Origin: Microseira wollei NIES-4236
GTDB lineage: Bacteria; Cyanobacteriota; Cyanobacteriia; Cyanobacteriales; Aerosakkonemataceae
NCBI RefSeq assembly: GCF_020521235.1
Contig: NZ_BLAY01000103.1
Location: 1 to 35,881 of the forward strand
DNA length: 35,881 bases
Reading direction: 5' to 3'
Shown here in pieces: positions 1-9,533 of the stretch. Numbering within the stretch: the stretch's first letter is position 1; each line of letters starts with the position of its first letter. A program made the translations under genes and the position numbers. The notes beneath the pieces are model-generated. The model worked only from the letters and a program-made list of their open reading frames with translations, did not search any database and was not told the DNA's origin.

Positions 1-202
1 GTTTGAGCGTCAGTTTGGCTGATGATAATTTTTATCTTTTTGCAAAGCAGCATTTTTAATCACCTTTTTCTCTGACTTCAACCCGTAAAGTATCCTGGCT
101 TATAGCTCTCCATCATAGAGACATTTTAAAACATTTGCATACATTAACAGCAGCTATCTATAAGCTCCCCAAGAGTTATTAAATCTGCGCCGCTAGCAGC
201 CG
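1..202. other. Window edge, no gene seen
   Basis: I see no convincing reading frame, structured RNA or repeat here. It lies downstream of the minus-strand gene that ends at 203, so it may only hold that gene's 3' trailer. Confidence 0.4.
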
Positions 203-646
203 TTACAATTTTGATGTCGCTGCCGCTTGCTGCAAGGAACGCATCAACAGCTTGCGGCCTAAATCGATGTCGTTGGCGTTACATTGCCAGTCTGCGTGAG
301 CCGTTCTCAACAGACTTTCTAAAGTTTCTTGATCGAATAGGTGCCAGACGGGGGCTTGGTTGATTTGTTGTGCGAGCGCGTAACAGTTTTGGCTAATGCA
401 GTGGATCGTGCAAACATTGGCGACTCGAACCAATTCCATCCGATCCCCCGGTTGTAGCCCCCGAAACTGCTTGATCGCTTGCTTCCACTCGCTTAAAGAA
501 GAAACCATCAATCCAGGTATCGGCACTGTGTGAGATGCATCGCCGTTGACTGCAATCCAGTAATGACGGGTTGGATCGATGCCTTCTAACCAGGGAGACT
601 CGTCATCCAAACGGTAGCGGGGAGAGAGGGAAAACGGCTGGGTCAT
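203..646 (-). CDS. Hypothetical protein, 147 aa
   Basis: I do not recognise this protein. It begins MTQPFSLSPRYRLDD and has no signal peptide or membrane segment, so it is probably soluble. The middle contains three closely spaced cysteines (VCTIHCISQNC) that could be structural or metal-binding, but no known metal motif is evident. The N-terminal half is rich in W, P and D; the C-terminal 40 residues look helical (LGRKLLMRSLQQAAA). It stands alone, with about 650 bp of non-coding DNA upstream on its strand. Codon use and composition resemble the neighbours, so it is probably a genuine lineage-specific gene. Confidence 0.7.
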   Translation of the reverse strand: MTQPFSLSPRYRLDDESPWLEGIDPTRHYWIAVNGDASHTVPIPGLMVSSLSEWKQAIKQFRGLQPGDRMELVRVANVCTIHCISQNCYALAQQINQAPVWHLFDQETLESLLRTAHADWQCNANDIDLGRKLLMRSLQQAAATSKL

Positions 647-1298
647 GGTCCTTCGCTCCGGTCTATGGGTTTTTTGTCAATAGTCAAGCCGCCCAGAAAG
701 CAGATCTTTACTTTCTACAAGTTTGAGGGCTGATTAATTTGCTTTACTTTTTTCAAATATATTAAAGGTTTATCTGCGGATTGCGCCGCCTTAGCCATCA
801 ATCTTTACAAAACTTGTAATTTCGATTAATTAATCTGTTTTTCTCTGAATTTTTGTAAGGAAGACTTAATCGCCGAGTTTGTCGGATGCAGGAATCAGGT
901 AGTAGTAAGCGATGCGGCTTCAAAAACCCAATCGCGTAGGCGTAACGGTTTAATCCAGGCAGTTTGAGGATGTATTATTTTTTACCATAATTCCCTAGCA
1001 GGAGACAGAAGCGAGGATTATAGAAGTTTTGCTTAGCAATTCATTAGCCTCACTCCCGCACTTTCCCTGCTTTTAGTCGAGGACTGCTAGAGGTAATAAT
1101 TTTTTCCTAAGATTACTTAGTTTTTGCTTGTTCGTATCCCTGTGGGGCAACCCAATGCACCCAAACTCTTTGATAGCGATTAAGCCAATCAAAGCCTTGC
1201 TTGCGAGCAGGGAAACGCGAGCATGGGCGAGCCAAATTGAACAAATAGCCCGCTAGTTGCTAACTAGAGCTGAAAACAGCGGCGGTGGGTCTTATGCT
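647..1298. other. Intergenic region, about 650 bp, no gene seen
   Basis: No frame with convincing composition was found on either strand. The part next to 650-850 is AT-rich and should hold the promoter of the minus-strand gene starting at 646; the rest has no clear repeat or hairpin. A 7-bp inverted repeat (CTAGCAG near 996, CTGCTAG near 1084) is too short and too far apart to interpret. Confidence 0.4.
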
Positions 1299-1781
1299 TC
1301 AGCCCAAGGGCTGCTGTTGAGGAACCAAGGTAGATTTGCTGTTGTTGTCCGGAACCGCCTTAGTGAACTTTGGCAAACTCGCTTCTAACTTGAGACAGTT
1401 GCGACCATTCACCTGTAAGCGGTATTCTACCCGATCCATCAGCCGATGCATGATCAGCCAGCCATAGCCGTTTTCCTGTTTATCTTCTGGATTGGGTGGC
1501 AGATAGGTGGATAAGTCGTACCCGGTGCCGTGGTCCCAAATTTCCAAAGCCAGATCTCGCTCTTTGAGTTCTAAGCGAATCAGGACTGGTAGATTGGGTT
1601 GATCTCTGTGAGCGTGACGCACCACGTTCGAGTATGCTTCTACCAAAGCCAAGCGCAGGCGACTTGACTGCCGAGGCCAATCGACAGTTTCTTGTAATTC
1701 TGCTTCCAAAAAGCCCAACAGCCAGTTTTCAACCACTGTTAAAAACTTTAGGTCGCTGGGGATATGCAGCTCCGTTCGCAT
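1299..1781 (-). CDS. Anti-sigma regulatory factor, RsbW-type serine/threonine kinase
   Basis: A 160-residue protein consisting essentially of one HATPase_c_2 (GHKL) domain. The N box is visible as LVEAYSNVVRHAH around residues 47-59, followed by an EIWDHGTGYDL G1-type loop and an ENGYGWLIMHRLMDRV G2-type segment near residues 103-118. In this family such proteins bind sigma factors or phosphorylate STAS-domain antagonists in partner-switching circuits. The ATG lies only 3 bp after the stop of the upstream SpoIIE-type phosphatase gene, so the two are almost certainly co-transcribed and functionally linked. The last 20 or so residues (after LEASLPKF) are a polar tail outside the domain. The target sigma factor or STAS partner is not in the window. 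Confidence 0.88.
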   Translation of the reverse strand: MRTELHIPSDLKFLTVVENWLLGFLEAELQETVDWPRQSSRLRLALVEAYSNVVRHAHRDQPNLPVLIRLELKERDLALEIWDHGTGYDLSTYLPPNPEDKQENGYGWLIMHRLMDRVEYRLQVNGRNCLKLEASLPKFTKAVPDNNSKSTLVPQQQPLG

Positions 1782-1784
1782 TGA

Positions 1785-3494
1785 TTAAAGAACCTCCAAC
1801 GAGAGTATAGTTTGGTCGTCTTCCTGTACTTGGTTGTTTCCCCGAATGCGGGCTAAGAGTCGGGTCAAGTCAAGCGGGCTATTTTCCTGCTTCAGCAGCG
1901 CCCACAGACCCTCTTGTTTGAGCATTAAATTGGCGCTAGACTGGCTATCGCCAATACCTACTGATGTTGCCATTTCACTGGTAATAGTTGCCTCCGTAAT
2001 TCCATCACTTGCTAATAAAAGTGCTTCACCGGGTTTTAAATCTAAACTGCCCGCTGCGCCTTTCCAGTTTGGCAAAATGCCCAAGGGGACGCCTCGAGCC
2101 TTAAGGAAATTGGGTTCAACATCCCCAGTATGGCTTGCCTTAGTTTGGTAAGACCAGACGAGGGGATAGATGTGACCAGCATTGGCATAGACCAATTGCC
2201 CCGTTGCGGGGGTGTAACGTGCCAGAACCATTGTAATAAAGCAGTTGTTGCCGATCAGGTCTTCTGAGAGGCCGCTGTTGAGGCTCTGCATGACGACGTT
2301 CGGTTCTGGCGGGTTTTCTTGGGACAGTTCTCGCCGCATCACCGATATGGCACTTGCCATAAATAACGCTGCTGGGACGCCTTTACCGGAAACATCTCCC
2401 ACCGCCAGCCAAATATCTCCTTTGGGATGGGCATAGACTTCAAAAAAATCGCCGCCGACTTCCCGTGCTGGAAAGCAACAAGCTTGGATTCTTACACCTT
2501 CTACTTCTGGTAGTTCCTGGCGTAGCAAGTTGTGTTGAATTTGACGCGCTACCTCTAACTCGGCACGCATTTGTTCAGCTTGCACTTGCGTGCGCTGGTA
2601 GAGTTTGGCTTGGGAAACGGCGAGGGCGGCTTGTTCGGCGACGCCTTCAATCAGGGTAATGTCTTCGGGTGACCAAGTGGCTTTTGTGCTTTCTTGGTAT
2701 AGGCAGAGAACGGCTAGTAGTTCCTGCTTGCAGATCAGGGGTACTATCAGTTCGACCGAATAGCTGCCGTTATCGCTGCTAGTTTTAATTTGTGTCTGGC
2801 GGCTCTTGAGAGCCTTTTCTAACAGGGAGTCGCTATTTTCACCATTGCCGTTGGGTTTGGCATCGTCTACTTGGTAGGAAAATGCTTCTTCCAGCAAGCG
2901 ATCGCCTTCTACGGGGCGCAGGCGACACTCTGTAGCTTTAAAGGTTTGACCGATTGTTTCTACAATTCTTTGTAACATGCTGCGATAATCCAGGGATTCC
3001 CGAATGGCGCTGGTTACCGCATTAAACAAAGTTTCGCGCTGCAAGGCGCGGTGCAGTTCATCGGTTCGCCGCTTTAGCACTTTGTATGTTTCTGCGGCTT
3101 GTTGAACGACTGCTTTGAGTTCAGCCGGATTCCACGGCTTGGTAATGTATTTGAATACCTGACCTGAGTTAATCGCGTCTACTAGATCTTCAACATCCGT
3201 ATAGCCTGTCAGCAGAATGCGAATTGTGTCTGGGAACCGATCCACAGTCCGACCTAAAAATTCTGTCCCGTTCATTTGGGGCATCCGTTGGTCGGAAATC
3301 ACGATCGCCATCTCGCCTTCTCTGTCCAGCAGTTCTAGGGCGCTGGGTCCGCTTTCGGCTTTATAGACTTGAAAATCGCGCCGAAATGTGCGATACAGCA
3401 AATCTAGGTTATCAGGCTCGTCATCCACTACCATTAATTTCAGTTTGCTGCCTTCTCCCCCAGTCATATTAGAAAAACTCGCTGAACGATTCAT
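1785..3494 (-). CDS. Response regulator with GAF and SpoIIE/PP2C serine phosphatase domains
   Basis: A 569-residue signalling phosphatase. Residues about 18-135 form a receiver with a complete active site: acidic pair D24/D25, phospho-acceptor D68 (VISDQRMP), T96 and K119 (YITKPW). A GAF-type domain follows at roughly 155-295, then a short coiled coil and a SpoIIE/PP2C domain from about 310. Its metal-binding motifs are seen as GGDFFE, GDVSGKGVPAALFM, LLASDGITEA and EDDQT. Phosphorylation of the receiver probably controls dephosphorylation of a STAS anti-anti-sigma protein, as in RsbU-like enzymes (family knowledge). It is the first gene of a two-gene unit with the anti-sigma kinase 3 bp downstream. 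The start at 3494 leaves a short polar leader before the receiver. Confidence 0.92.
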   Translation of the reverse strand: MNRSASFSNMTGGEGSKLKLMVVDDEPDNLDLLYRTFRRDFQVYKAESGPSALELLDREGEMAIVISDQRMPQMNGTEFLGRTVDRFPDTIRILLTGYTDVEDLVDAINSGQVFKYITKPWNPAELKAVVQQAAETYKVLKRRTDELHRALQRETLFNAVTSAIRESLDYRSMLQRIVETIGQTFKATECRLRPVEGDRLLEEAFSYQVDDAKPNGNGENSDSLLEKALKSRQTQIKTSSDNGSYSVELIVPLICKQELLAVLCLYQESTKATWSPEDITLIEGVAEQAALAVSQAKLYQRTQVQAEQMRAELEVARQIQHNLLRQELPEVEGVRIQACCFPAREVGGDFFEVYAHPKGDIWLAVGDVSGKGVPAALFMASAISVMRRELSQENPPEPNVVMQSLNSGLSEDLIGNNCFITMVLARYTPATGQLVYANAGHIYPLVWSYQTKASHTGDVEPNFLKARGVPLGILPNWKGAAGSLDLKPGEALLLASDGITEATITSEMATSVGIGDSQSSANLMLKQEGLWALLKQENSPLDLTRLLARIRGNNQVQEDDQTILSLEVL

Positions 3495-4026
3495 CCTACT
3501 TTAAAGGATTGCTAGGAAAGCGCGGGTCGGGTTTGTCGCTTCCCTGTATACAAAATTACACCAAATAGCCCGTTCTCGGAAAGTCTGCTGCAGTTGAGCG
3601 ATGGTTTGACGGCAACAAGGTCGGTGACCTCAACTTCCTTTTGGACCTCCGAATAAATTTGCCGCTTGCCTGAGTTTGAGTGGGTTGAACCTGCTGAGTA
3701 TAGGGTTGCAGGTTTTTTGTTTGGGCATAAGTAGGTTGAATATGAATTTTATCCCCTTTTTTTCTGGGCATTTCCACTTTTGAGTGCTGGTTATTTAGTC
3801 GCTACTATAGCCTAGCTTGATTTGCCAAACAAAAGGGAGAGGGTCTTTCCCATTGCCAGAATTAGGAGCGATGCCCTCGCGAGCGCACTAGGTGCATGTG
3901 TCACCCACAGACTATCGATGATCAAACACCAGCCCGCTTTGGCGTTACCCCTGTTCTGGGACGCCAGCGCGCCGGCTGGAGCTGATATTATCCTTGTATT
4001 AAAAACTACCGCTTTCAAACATCTAC
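3495..4026. other. Intergenic region between the phosphatase and NarL-type regulator genes
   Basis: About 530 bp with no confident gene. It must contain the promoter for the phosphatase/anti-sigma pair near 3500-3560. A basic, Q/T/P-rich minus-strand frame (3556-3777) is listed separately as doubtful. 3780-4020 shows no recognisable repeat. Confidence 0.4.
3556..3777 (-). CDS. Doubtful small basic ORF, 73 aa
   Basis: A minus-strand frame starting at a GTG (or an ATG at 3771) encodes a low-complexity, Lys/Gln/Thr/Pro-rich peptide beginning MPRKKGDKIHIQPTYAQ. There is no domain. Near codon 41 the +1 frame would instead read ASGNLFGGPKGS and stop, which looks like a more natural protein end, so a frameshift or a shorter real gene is possible. 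No strong ribosome-binding site is visible. Treat it as possible, not established. Confidence 0.25.
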   Translation of the reverse strand: MEMPRKKGDKIHIQPTYAQTKNLQPYTQQVQPTQTQASGKFIRRSKRKLRSPTLLPSNHRSTAADFPRTGYLV

Positions 4027-4755
4027 TTAGCCGACCAAACCGGAGCGCAGGGCGCGGACGGCGGCTTGGGTGCGGTCATCGGCACAGAGTTTGTTTAAAA
4101 TGTTACGAACGTGCGTTTTGACGGTGCCGACGGTGATGTAAAGCTTGTCTGCGATCGCGGCGTTGCTGTAGCCTTCCACAATCAGTTGCAAGACTTCTAA
4201 CTCCCGTTCGGTTAGGGGGTATGCTTCCAGCATCTGGGTGTATTCTGGTTCCGTCGCCTCGATGGTGACTTTTTTGGCGGTGGCGACGGGTTCGGGTATT
4301 GCCGCGACGGGTGTGGGGGCAGTTCTTGTTTGTTTGAGGACGATGCGCGCGATCGCCGGATCGATCCAGGCGTTGCCTTCTGTGGTGACGCGCAGCGCTT
4401 CTAACAAGCGATCGAAGCTGATATCCTTCATGCAGTAAGAGTCTGCCCCAGCGGCAAACGCTGCCAGGACGGATTCTTCATTGTCCTGTAATGTTAATAT
4501 CAACACTTTTGGCGCGGGTTCTTCTTCCGTCACCGATGCCTTCAGGCGTCGAGTTAATTCGATGCCATCCATGTCTGGCAGTCCAATATCGACGATGGCA
4601 ATATCTGGTTTCGAGTCTTGTAACAGCTTCAGTCCCTCTGAACCGTTTGCTGCTTCCCCCACGACGCGAATTTCTTCTCGCTGTTGCAGCGCCGTCCGGA
4701 TCCCCACCCGGGTGAGGTCGTGATCTTCAATTAGGGCTACGCGAATTTCTTTCAT
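4027..4755 (-). CDS. NarL/LuxR-family response regulator
   Basis: A two-domain DNA-binding response regulator of 242 residues if it starts at the ATG at 4755 (MKEIRVALIEDHD). The frame stays open 15 codons further to 4800, but the receiver fold begins right at 4755, so the shorter start is preferred. The receiver has E10/D11, phospho-acceptor D56 (AIVDIGLPDMDG), T88 and K110 (YCMKDISFD). After an Ala/Thr/Pro-rich linker comes a C-terminal LuxR helix-turn-helix (LTERELEVLQLIVEGYSN...ITVGTVKTHVRNIL). It should bind DNA as a phospho-dependent dimer. No kinase gene is co-transcribed; the histidine kinase at 5352 is divergent and a candidate partner by position only. Confidence 0.9.
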   Translation of the reverse strand: MKEIRVALIEDHDLTRVGIRTALQQREEIRVVGEAANGSEGLKLLQDSKPDIAIVDIGLPDMDGIELTRRLKASVTEEEPAPKVLILTLQDNEESVLAAFAAGADSYCMKDISFDRLLEALRVTTEGNAWIDPAIARIVLKQTRTAPTPVAAIPEPVATAKKVTIEATEPEYTQMLEAYPLTERELEVLQLIVEGYSNAAIADKLYITVGTVKTHVRNILNKLCADDRTQAAVRALRSGLVG

Positions 4756-5351
4756 GGTCTTTTTTTCTATTTCGTTATTCAAGTTTAAGCAACTTACCAA
4801 TTATCCAGAACGAGTACACCTATCGCTAGAAGGAGGGAGTTCATAGGCATTGGATACATTTTAGACACTAACAACGATGTTGAATTCCCTCTGTTGACAT
4901 ATTTCCTATGGCAATCGGGTTGCTTCTGAGCCAATTGGGAAGGGAAGATGGGGAGAGCCTCTATCTCCCTTGTCTCCCACCAGCGATGTAAGGCAAACAC
5001 CGTCACAGGTTAGAGTAAAATGTGTAATTTTCAGTTCACAATTAAGGAAAAATAAACGGGTAAAGTTGTTGATAATGACGGCTTGTTCTTACCTGCCATC
5101 AGGGACGGAGCAACTGGTCGCGCTTCAACCCTTAGCCGATTCAGCAAGGGTTCAACCTGTTTCAGGTAATATTGTGGCCAACTCTTCTTTTACGATCAAA
5201 ACATAGCATTTTAAGCAGTTGGTTAACAACTGTTACCCTGGAAATTAACCGCCTCAAAGGTAAAAAATTCATGTTTGCTGTTTTAGGTTTAGCTTTTTGG
5301 GGAAAAATAAGCAAATGATATTAGAGAAAATCATAAATTTTTTTAAGAACT
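4756..5351. other. Divergent intergenic region, about 600 bp
   Basis: It separates the minus-strand NarL-type regulator from the plus-strand histidine kinase and should hold both promoters. It is AT-rich towards 5200-5350. Short frames at 4794-5006 and 4970-5206 have no protein-like features. I see no clear operator palindrome or terminator. Confidence 0.4.
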
Positions 5352-7664
5352 ATGGAAGAGAAGCTAAAAATACTGGTGGTGGATGCGGGAGCGGTTCGCT
5401 GCGCTCTAATGGCTGCTGGCGCGCGGGTGGAAGTATCAGAAGCCGCCGATAGCAAGAAGGCGATCGCTCTATTGCAGCAGCAACCCTTTGACTGCGTTTT
5501 CCTCGATTATCGCTTACCTGATGGGGATGGTTTGACTTTGGTGCGGCAAGTGCGAAGTCTTGGGTTAAAAGTGCCTTTGATTGTGCTGACGAATGAGGAA
5601 GACGAGGAAATTGCCATGGAACTGATGAAATCTGGGGCATCCGATTATATTTATTGTGAGCAAGTTTCCGCCCAGACCCTGGCTCGCAGTATGAATAATG
5701 CGATTCGCATCTACCGCGCGGAAACTCTGGCGGCGAGCGCCCTAAACCGGCTCCAAGAAAGCGAGGAACGCTATCGCTTGGTTTTAGAAGGATCAAACGA
5801 TGGGATTTGGGATTGGGATATTACCAAAAACCAAGTTTACTGTAATCACCGGATTGAAGAAATTATTGGACAGTCTGCGACTGAATTGAGCAAGTCTGGC
5901 AATGATTTTAACACGAGCGTAGAAAAATTTTTCGACCTGCTGCATCCGGAAGACCGAAAAAAACTCAAGGATGCGGTTAGGGCTCATCTTTGTCACAACG
6001 CTGAATTTAATTTAGAATTGCGGCTGCGCCATAGTTCTGGGGAATATCGCTACTGCATGATGCGGGGAAAAGCACAAAGGGACGCTTTTGGCAAGCCAGT
6101 GCGGATGGCAGGTGCGATCGGGGATATTACACCCGCCAAACAGGTGGAAGAAGAGCTACGCACCAGACTGGAACAACTGGAAAAGATACACCAAATCAAT
6201 GCCAGACTTTACCTGGATTCCCAGGAAGCGAGCAATAATCTTCGCAGAGCGGTTTTGATTTTGGGCGAACAACAGCAACAGTTGCGGACGCTACAACGGC
6301 TTTCCAATTTGCTCAACCAGCATTTGGCTAATTTACCAGAACTGCTGCAAGTGATGGCGCAGTCGGTTTGCGATGCGATTGCAGCGGCGCAGTTTTGTTT
6401 TATCGTGCTAAATAACCAGACTGGCGTTGGCGAAGCGGCGACGCAGGAGAATTGCATGGTGTTAACCGTCACCGCTGGAATTGGTACGGAAAGATTGCGA
6501 TTAGAGGAAGATGGATGGCTAAAGCAAGTGGTTTCGACGGTAGGGGACTTTAAAAGCGCCCGTACCCAAGAGATGCTCAATACTCAATGTCCCATGCTGC
6601 GGGCTTCTTTACCCGCTTCTGTTTGTACGGTGGCGATTAATTCGCCCCAGGGTGGGTGTTTGGGGGTGCTGGGGATCGGTAATTGGGAAGATAGGGAGGC
6701 GTTTGATGAAGAAGATCGACACCTGCTGGTGGCGGTGGGAGAACAAGCTGCGATCGCAATTAACAACGCTCGATTGATTAAAACTTTAGAAGAACGGGAA
6801 GAAAGACTCGCCAATCAAAACGAAGTTTTAGCCAATCAAAACCGAGAACTGGAAAATCAACGCCAGCAAATTCAAATGCAAAATTTACAGCTAATGGAAG
6901 CGGCGCGATTGAAATCGCAGTTTTTGGCGACGATGTCTCACGAATTGCGTACCCCGATGAATGCGGTGATTGGATTTTCTCAATTGCTGCTGCATTCGTC
7001 GGCGCGTTCGCGCACCCAGTGTAAAGGACAACCGCTGACGCTGGAGCAAGAAAATATGGTGCAGCGCATCCTCGACAATGGCAAACATTTGTTATCGCTA
7101 ATTGACGATATTTTAGATTTATCTAAAATCGAATCTGGTCGGTTGGAACTTTTACCGGAACCTGTCAACTTGGAGGTTCTTTTAACCAACGCGGTAGAAG
7201 AATTTCGTTCCCCCGCCCAAGAAAAGCATTTAGACTTAAACTTGGACATCAGTTTGAATAACCCAATCGCAATCAACGACAGCGTTCGCCTGCGCCAGAT
7301 TATAGTTAACCTGCTTTCTAATGCGGTTAAGTTTACCCCCTCTGGTTTTGTCCGCGTTGAGGCGTCGGAACCTTCACCGGATAAAATCGCTATTGTGGTT
7401 CAAGATAGCGGTATTGGTATTGCTCAAGAAAATTTAGACCGGATTTTTGAAACTTTTCGACAAGTCGATCAAAGTCTTTCCAAAAAATATTACGGTACTG
7501 GTTTGGGTCTAGCGATTATTAAGTCACTGGTACAGATGATGAATGGAAAAATTACGGTTCAAAGCGTTTTGGGAGAAGGTTCCACTTTCACAATAGAAAT
7601 TCCCCGCGAGGTTCCTCTATCTGCTGGACGCAAGACAAAAACAACGAAAAGAATAATTAGGTAA
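5352..7664 (+). CDS. Hybrid sensor histidine kinase: receiver-PAS-GAF-HisKA-HATPase
   Basis: A 770-residue soluble kinase with no membrane segment. Order: N-terminal receiver (about 1-125), PAS/PAC (about 140-270, with DGIWDWDI and GAIGDITPAKQ), GAF (about 310-485, with AIAAAQFCFIVL), coiled coil (about 490-525), HisKA with the phospho-acceptor H530 in MSHELRTPMNAVIGFSQ, and HATPase_c with N box NLLSNAVKFTP, G1 DSGIGIA and G2 GTGLGLAII. The kinase core looks fully active. The receiver is odd: D52 (FLDYRLPDGDG) and T80 remain, but the usual acidic pair is D11-A12, the region after it is a few residues short, and the conserved Lys is C102 (DYIYCEQ). It may work without classical phosphorylation. 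It is probably a phytochrome-like cytosolic sensor; the ligand is unknown. Confidence 0.93.
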   Translation: MEEKLKILVVDAGAVRCALMAAGARVEVSEAADSKKAIALLQQQPFDCVFLDYRLPDGDGLTLVRQVRSLGLKVPLIVLTNEEDEEIAMELMKSGASDYIYCEQVSAQTLARSMNNAIRIYRAETLAASALNRLQESEERYRLVLEGSNDGIWDWDITKNQVYCNHRIEEIIGQSATELSKSGNDFNTSVEKFFDLLHPEDRKKLKDAVRAHLCHNAEFNLELRLRHSSGEYRYCMMRGKAQRDAFGKPVRMAGAIGDITPAKQVEEELRTRLEQLEKIHQINARLYLDSQEASNNLRRAVLILGEQQQQLRTLQRLSNLLNQHLANLPELLQVMAQSVCDAIAAAQFCFIVLNNQTGVGEAATQENCMVLTVTAGIGTERLRLEEDGWLKQVVSTVGDFKSARTQEMLNTQCPMLRASLPASVCTVAINSPQGGCLGVLGIGNWEDREAFDEEDRHLLVAVGEQAAIAINNARLIKTLEEREERLANQNEVLANQNRELENQRQQIQMQNLQLMEAARLKSQFLATMSHELRTPMNAVIGFSQLLLHSSARSRTQCKGQPLTLEQENMVQRILDNGKHLLSLIDDILDLSKIESGRLELLPEPVNLEVLLTNAVEEFRSPAQEKHLDLNLDISLNNPIAINDSVRLRQIIVNLLSNAVKFTPSGFVRVEASEPSPDKIAIVVQDSGIGIAQENLDRIFETFRQVDQSLSKKYYGTGLGLAIIKSLVQMMNGKITVQSVLGEGSTFTIEIPREVPLSAGRKTKTTKRIIR

Positions 7665-8202
7665 TGGCTAATTGCTAATTGCTAATGGGTAATTGGTGAT
7701 TACGCAAAGAAACAAAGGTGATACGAGAAATCCTTTGGCAACATATCGACGAAGAAACCGGGTTTCTGGCAACGCCATTGCGTAAGTCCTGTGCTAATGG
7801 ATAATTGGTGATTGGTGATTGGTAGGACTAGGGGTGTAAGAAAATAAATTTCAGATTGTAGGGACACGGCATTATACAATCTTTGGGTATAAATCAAAAT
7901 TTATCTACGCCTTGTCCTTACAAAAATTACGCAAAAAACCGGGTTTCTATTTAGGAAGAAACAAAGGCGATCGTTTCGAACTGCGTAAGTCCTGTCTGAA
8001 TATTAACGCAAGTTGCTAGTTATAAACAAGAAGGTTGCTAATGGCTAATTGCTAATTGCTAATCTAGGATTTTTACCAATCTCGCCATTAGCCTCGTGAC
8101 CAGGGCAGAGCCTAGTAACGCCATTAGCCGCTCCCAGAGAGATAACTAGCAACTTGAGTTATTCTAGTCAGTTTTAAGTAATTTTAGCTTTAAACTTGAA
8201 GT
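7665..8202. repeat. Intergenic repeat cluster (STRR heptamers and a duplicated palindromic repeat)
   Basis: About 540 bp between convergent genes with no coding potential. It holds two tracts of heptamer-like TAATGGC/TAATTGC repeats (7664-7700 and 8037-8063) and TAATTGGTGATT variants near 7795-7826. Two related units run from ATTACGCA to TGCGTAAGTCCTGT (about 7699-7792 and 7926-7995), each carrying AACCGGGTTTCT and a GAAACAAAGG block in different order. Such short repeats are typical of cyanobacterial intergenic DNA. Confidence 0.7.
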
Positions 8203-9114
8203 TTATTTCTGAGCCTGGTCGCTAACTTTTTCAGCTATTCTTAATTTGGCAGAACGAGAGCGCGGATTGTTCGCGAGTTCGTCATCTTGGGGTGCAATTG
8301 GCTTTTTGGTTAGTACTCGCAGTATGGCTGAATTTCTTAAGGTGTGTTTGACGATTCTGTCTTCTAAACTATGAAAGCTGATAATGCCAATTTTGCCACC
8401 AAGTTTTAGCCAGTTAGGTGCTAGTTCTAAGAATGTTTCTAAGGATGCGAGTTCTTGATTAACTACGATTCGCAATGCTTGAAATACGCGGGTGGCTGGG
8501 TGTATTCTACCGTAGCGGTATTGGCGGGGGACGTTTTGCGCGATCGCTTCCGCTAATTGGGTCGTAGTCTGAAACGGACGCCGTTCTACAATCGCTTTGG
8601 CAATTCGCCTCGATAGCCGTTCTTCTCCGTATTTATAGAATATATCTGCTAACTCTTTTTCTTCCCAATGGTTAATTATTTCAGATGCCGTGAGGGATTG
8701 TCGCCGATCCATCCGCATGTCTAAAGCTGCTTCTTGTCTAAAGCTAAAGCCTCTTTCGCCGGTATCGAATTGGAACGAACTGACGCCAAGGTCGGCTATT
8801 ATACCATCAAATTTAAGGCTATTTGGTTTATAATCACAAAAATTAACGCGACAGAATTGGATGCGTACGCCAAACTCGGATAAATTTGTCTTGGCGGCGG
8901 CTAGAGCATCTTCATCGCGGTCAATTGCGGTTACTCTAGTATCCGGTGCGGCTTCTAGAATTAAGCGACTGTGTCCGCCACCGCCGACGGTAGCATCGAG
9001 ATAATGTCCACCCGGACGAATTTCCAATCCGGCAATTAACTCCCGACTTAGGACGGAAACGTGTACAAATGTGGGTTCTTCTGTTTCAATTGAGGTTTGG
9101 GAGTTAGTTTTCAT
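8203..9114 (-). CDS. rsmH: 16S rRNA (cytosine(1402)-N(4))-methyltransferase
   Basis: A 303-residue RsmH/MraW enzyme, which uses S-adenosylmethionine to methylate N4 of C1402 in the ribosomal P site. Family hallmarks in order: [13 protein letters not shown] at the N-terminus, the SAM-binding loop [16 protein letters not shown], acidic loop [46 protein letters not shown] and [14 protein letters not shown] near the end. Length matches the usual 290-320. The ATG is 3 bp downstream of the stop of the broken M48 peptidase gene, implying an old operon. With that upstream gene interrupted by an insertion, rsmH may now rely on an internal or element-borne promoter. Confidence 0.96.
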   Translation of the reverse strand: MKTNSQTSIETEEPTFVHVSVLSRELIAGLEIRPGGHYLDATVGGGGHSRLILEAAPDTRVTAIDRDEDALAAAKTNLSEFGVRIQFCRVNFCDYKPNSLKFDGIIADLGVSSFQFDTGERGFSFRQEAALDMRMDRRQSLTASEIINHWEEKELADIFYKYGEERLSRRIAKAIVERRPFQTTTQLAEAIAQNVPRQYRYGRIHPATRVFQALRIVVNQELASLETFLELAPNWLKLGGKIGIISFHSLEDRIVKHTLRNSAILRVLTKKPIAPQDDELANNPRSRSAKLRIAEKVSDQAQK

Positions 9115-9117
9115 GGT

Positions 9118-9489
9118 TTACCCTGGATAAATAGCCGATTGCTCGACTTGACGCAATTTCTTGGCGATATTATTCGTATTGTTGTTCAATATTATGATAT
9201 AGGCATTGCCGGGGAATTGTAGTTCGTTAGCCAAGCGATCGATGAGTGAGTTGTCGTGGCGAGCGCTATCTAATTCAAACCAGCCCCGATGCCGCTCTAC
9301 TCCCATGACGTAGAAAGGTTTTTCCGGGAAATATTTTACCACCTTTTGCACCAAATAAGCTATTTTCACTTCAGGGTAATTAGACAACTGCTGGCACATT
9401 TTTTTGACCTCTGAAGCTGATAGTTTGTGCGGCTTAAATTCATCACTCGCTCTTACAAAAGAGCGCTCTTGCCTAGCTAATAGCACCAT
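9118..9489 (-). pseudogene. C-terminal part of the broken M48 peptidase/TPR gene
   Basis: On its own this looks like a 123-residue orphan starting MVLLARQERSF, but the frame is open upstream to about 9523 and reads KIKEAKAYQKRAEEYYE, a TPR-like helix that continues the end of the upstream peptidase frame. The two frames meet in the A-rich run at 9521-9531. One additional A in the six-base run joins them without loss. The rest (PHKLSASEVKK..., FYVMGVERHRGWFELD) is a small mixed alpha/beta tail of unknown function. No ribosome-binding site precedes the ATG at 9489, which supports its being a fragment rather than a gene. Confidence 0.75.
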
Positions 9490-9533
9490 TTCGTAGTATT
9501 CTTCAGCCCGCTTTTGATACGCTTTTGCTTCTT

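Noticed and set aside
3822-4121. 99-codon plus frame opposite the end of the NarL regulator gene
   Set aside because: It overlaps a confident gene on the other strand and has shadow-frame composition.
5350-5796. 148-codon minus frame opposite the histidine kinase receiver
   Set aside because: It is entirely antisense to a confidently assigned domain and rich in Pro/Ser/Arg typical of shadow frames.
9118-9489. Independent toxin-like or regulatory small gene
   Set aside because: The frame extends upstream without a start and fits as the continuation of the peptidase TPR region after a single-base shift.
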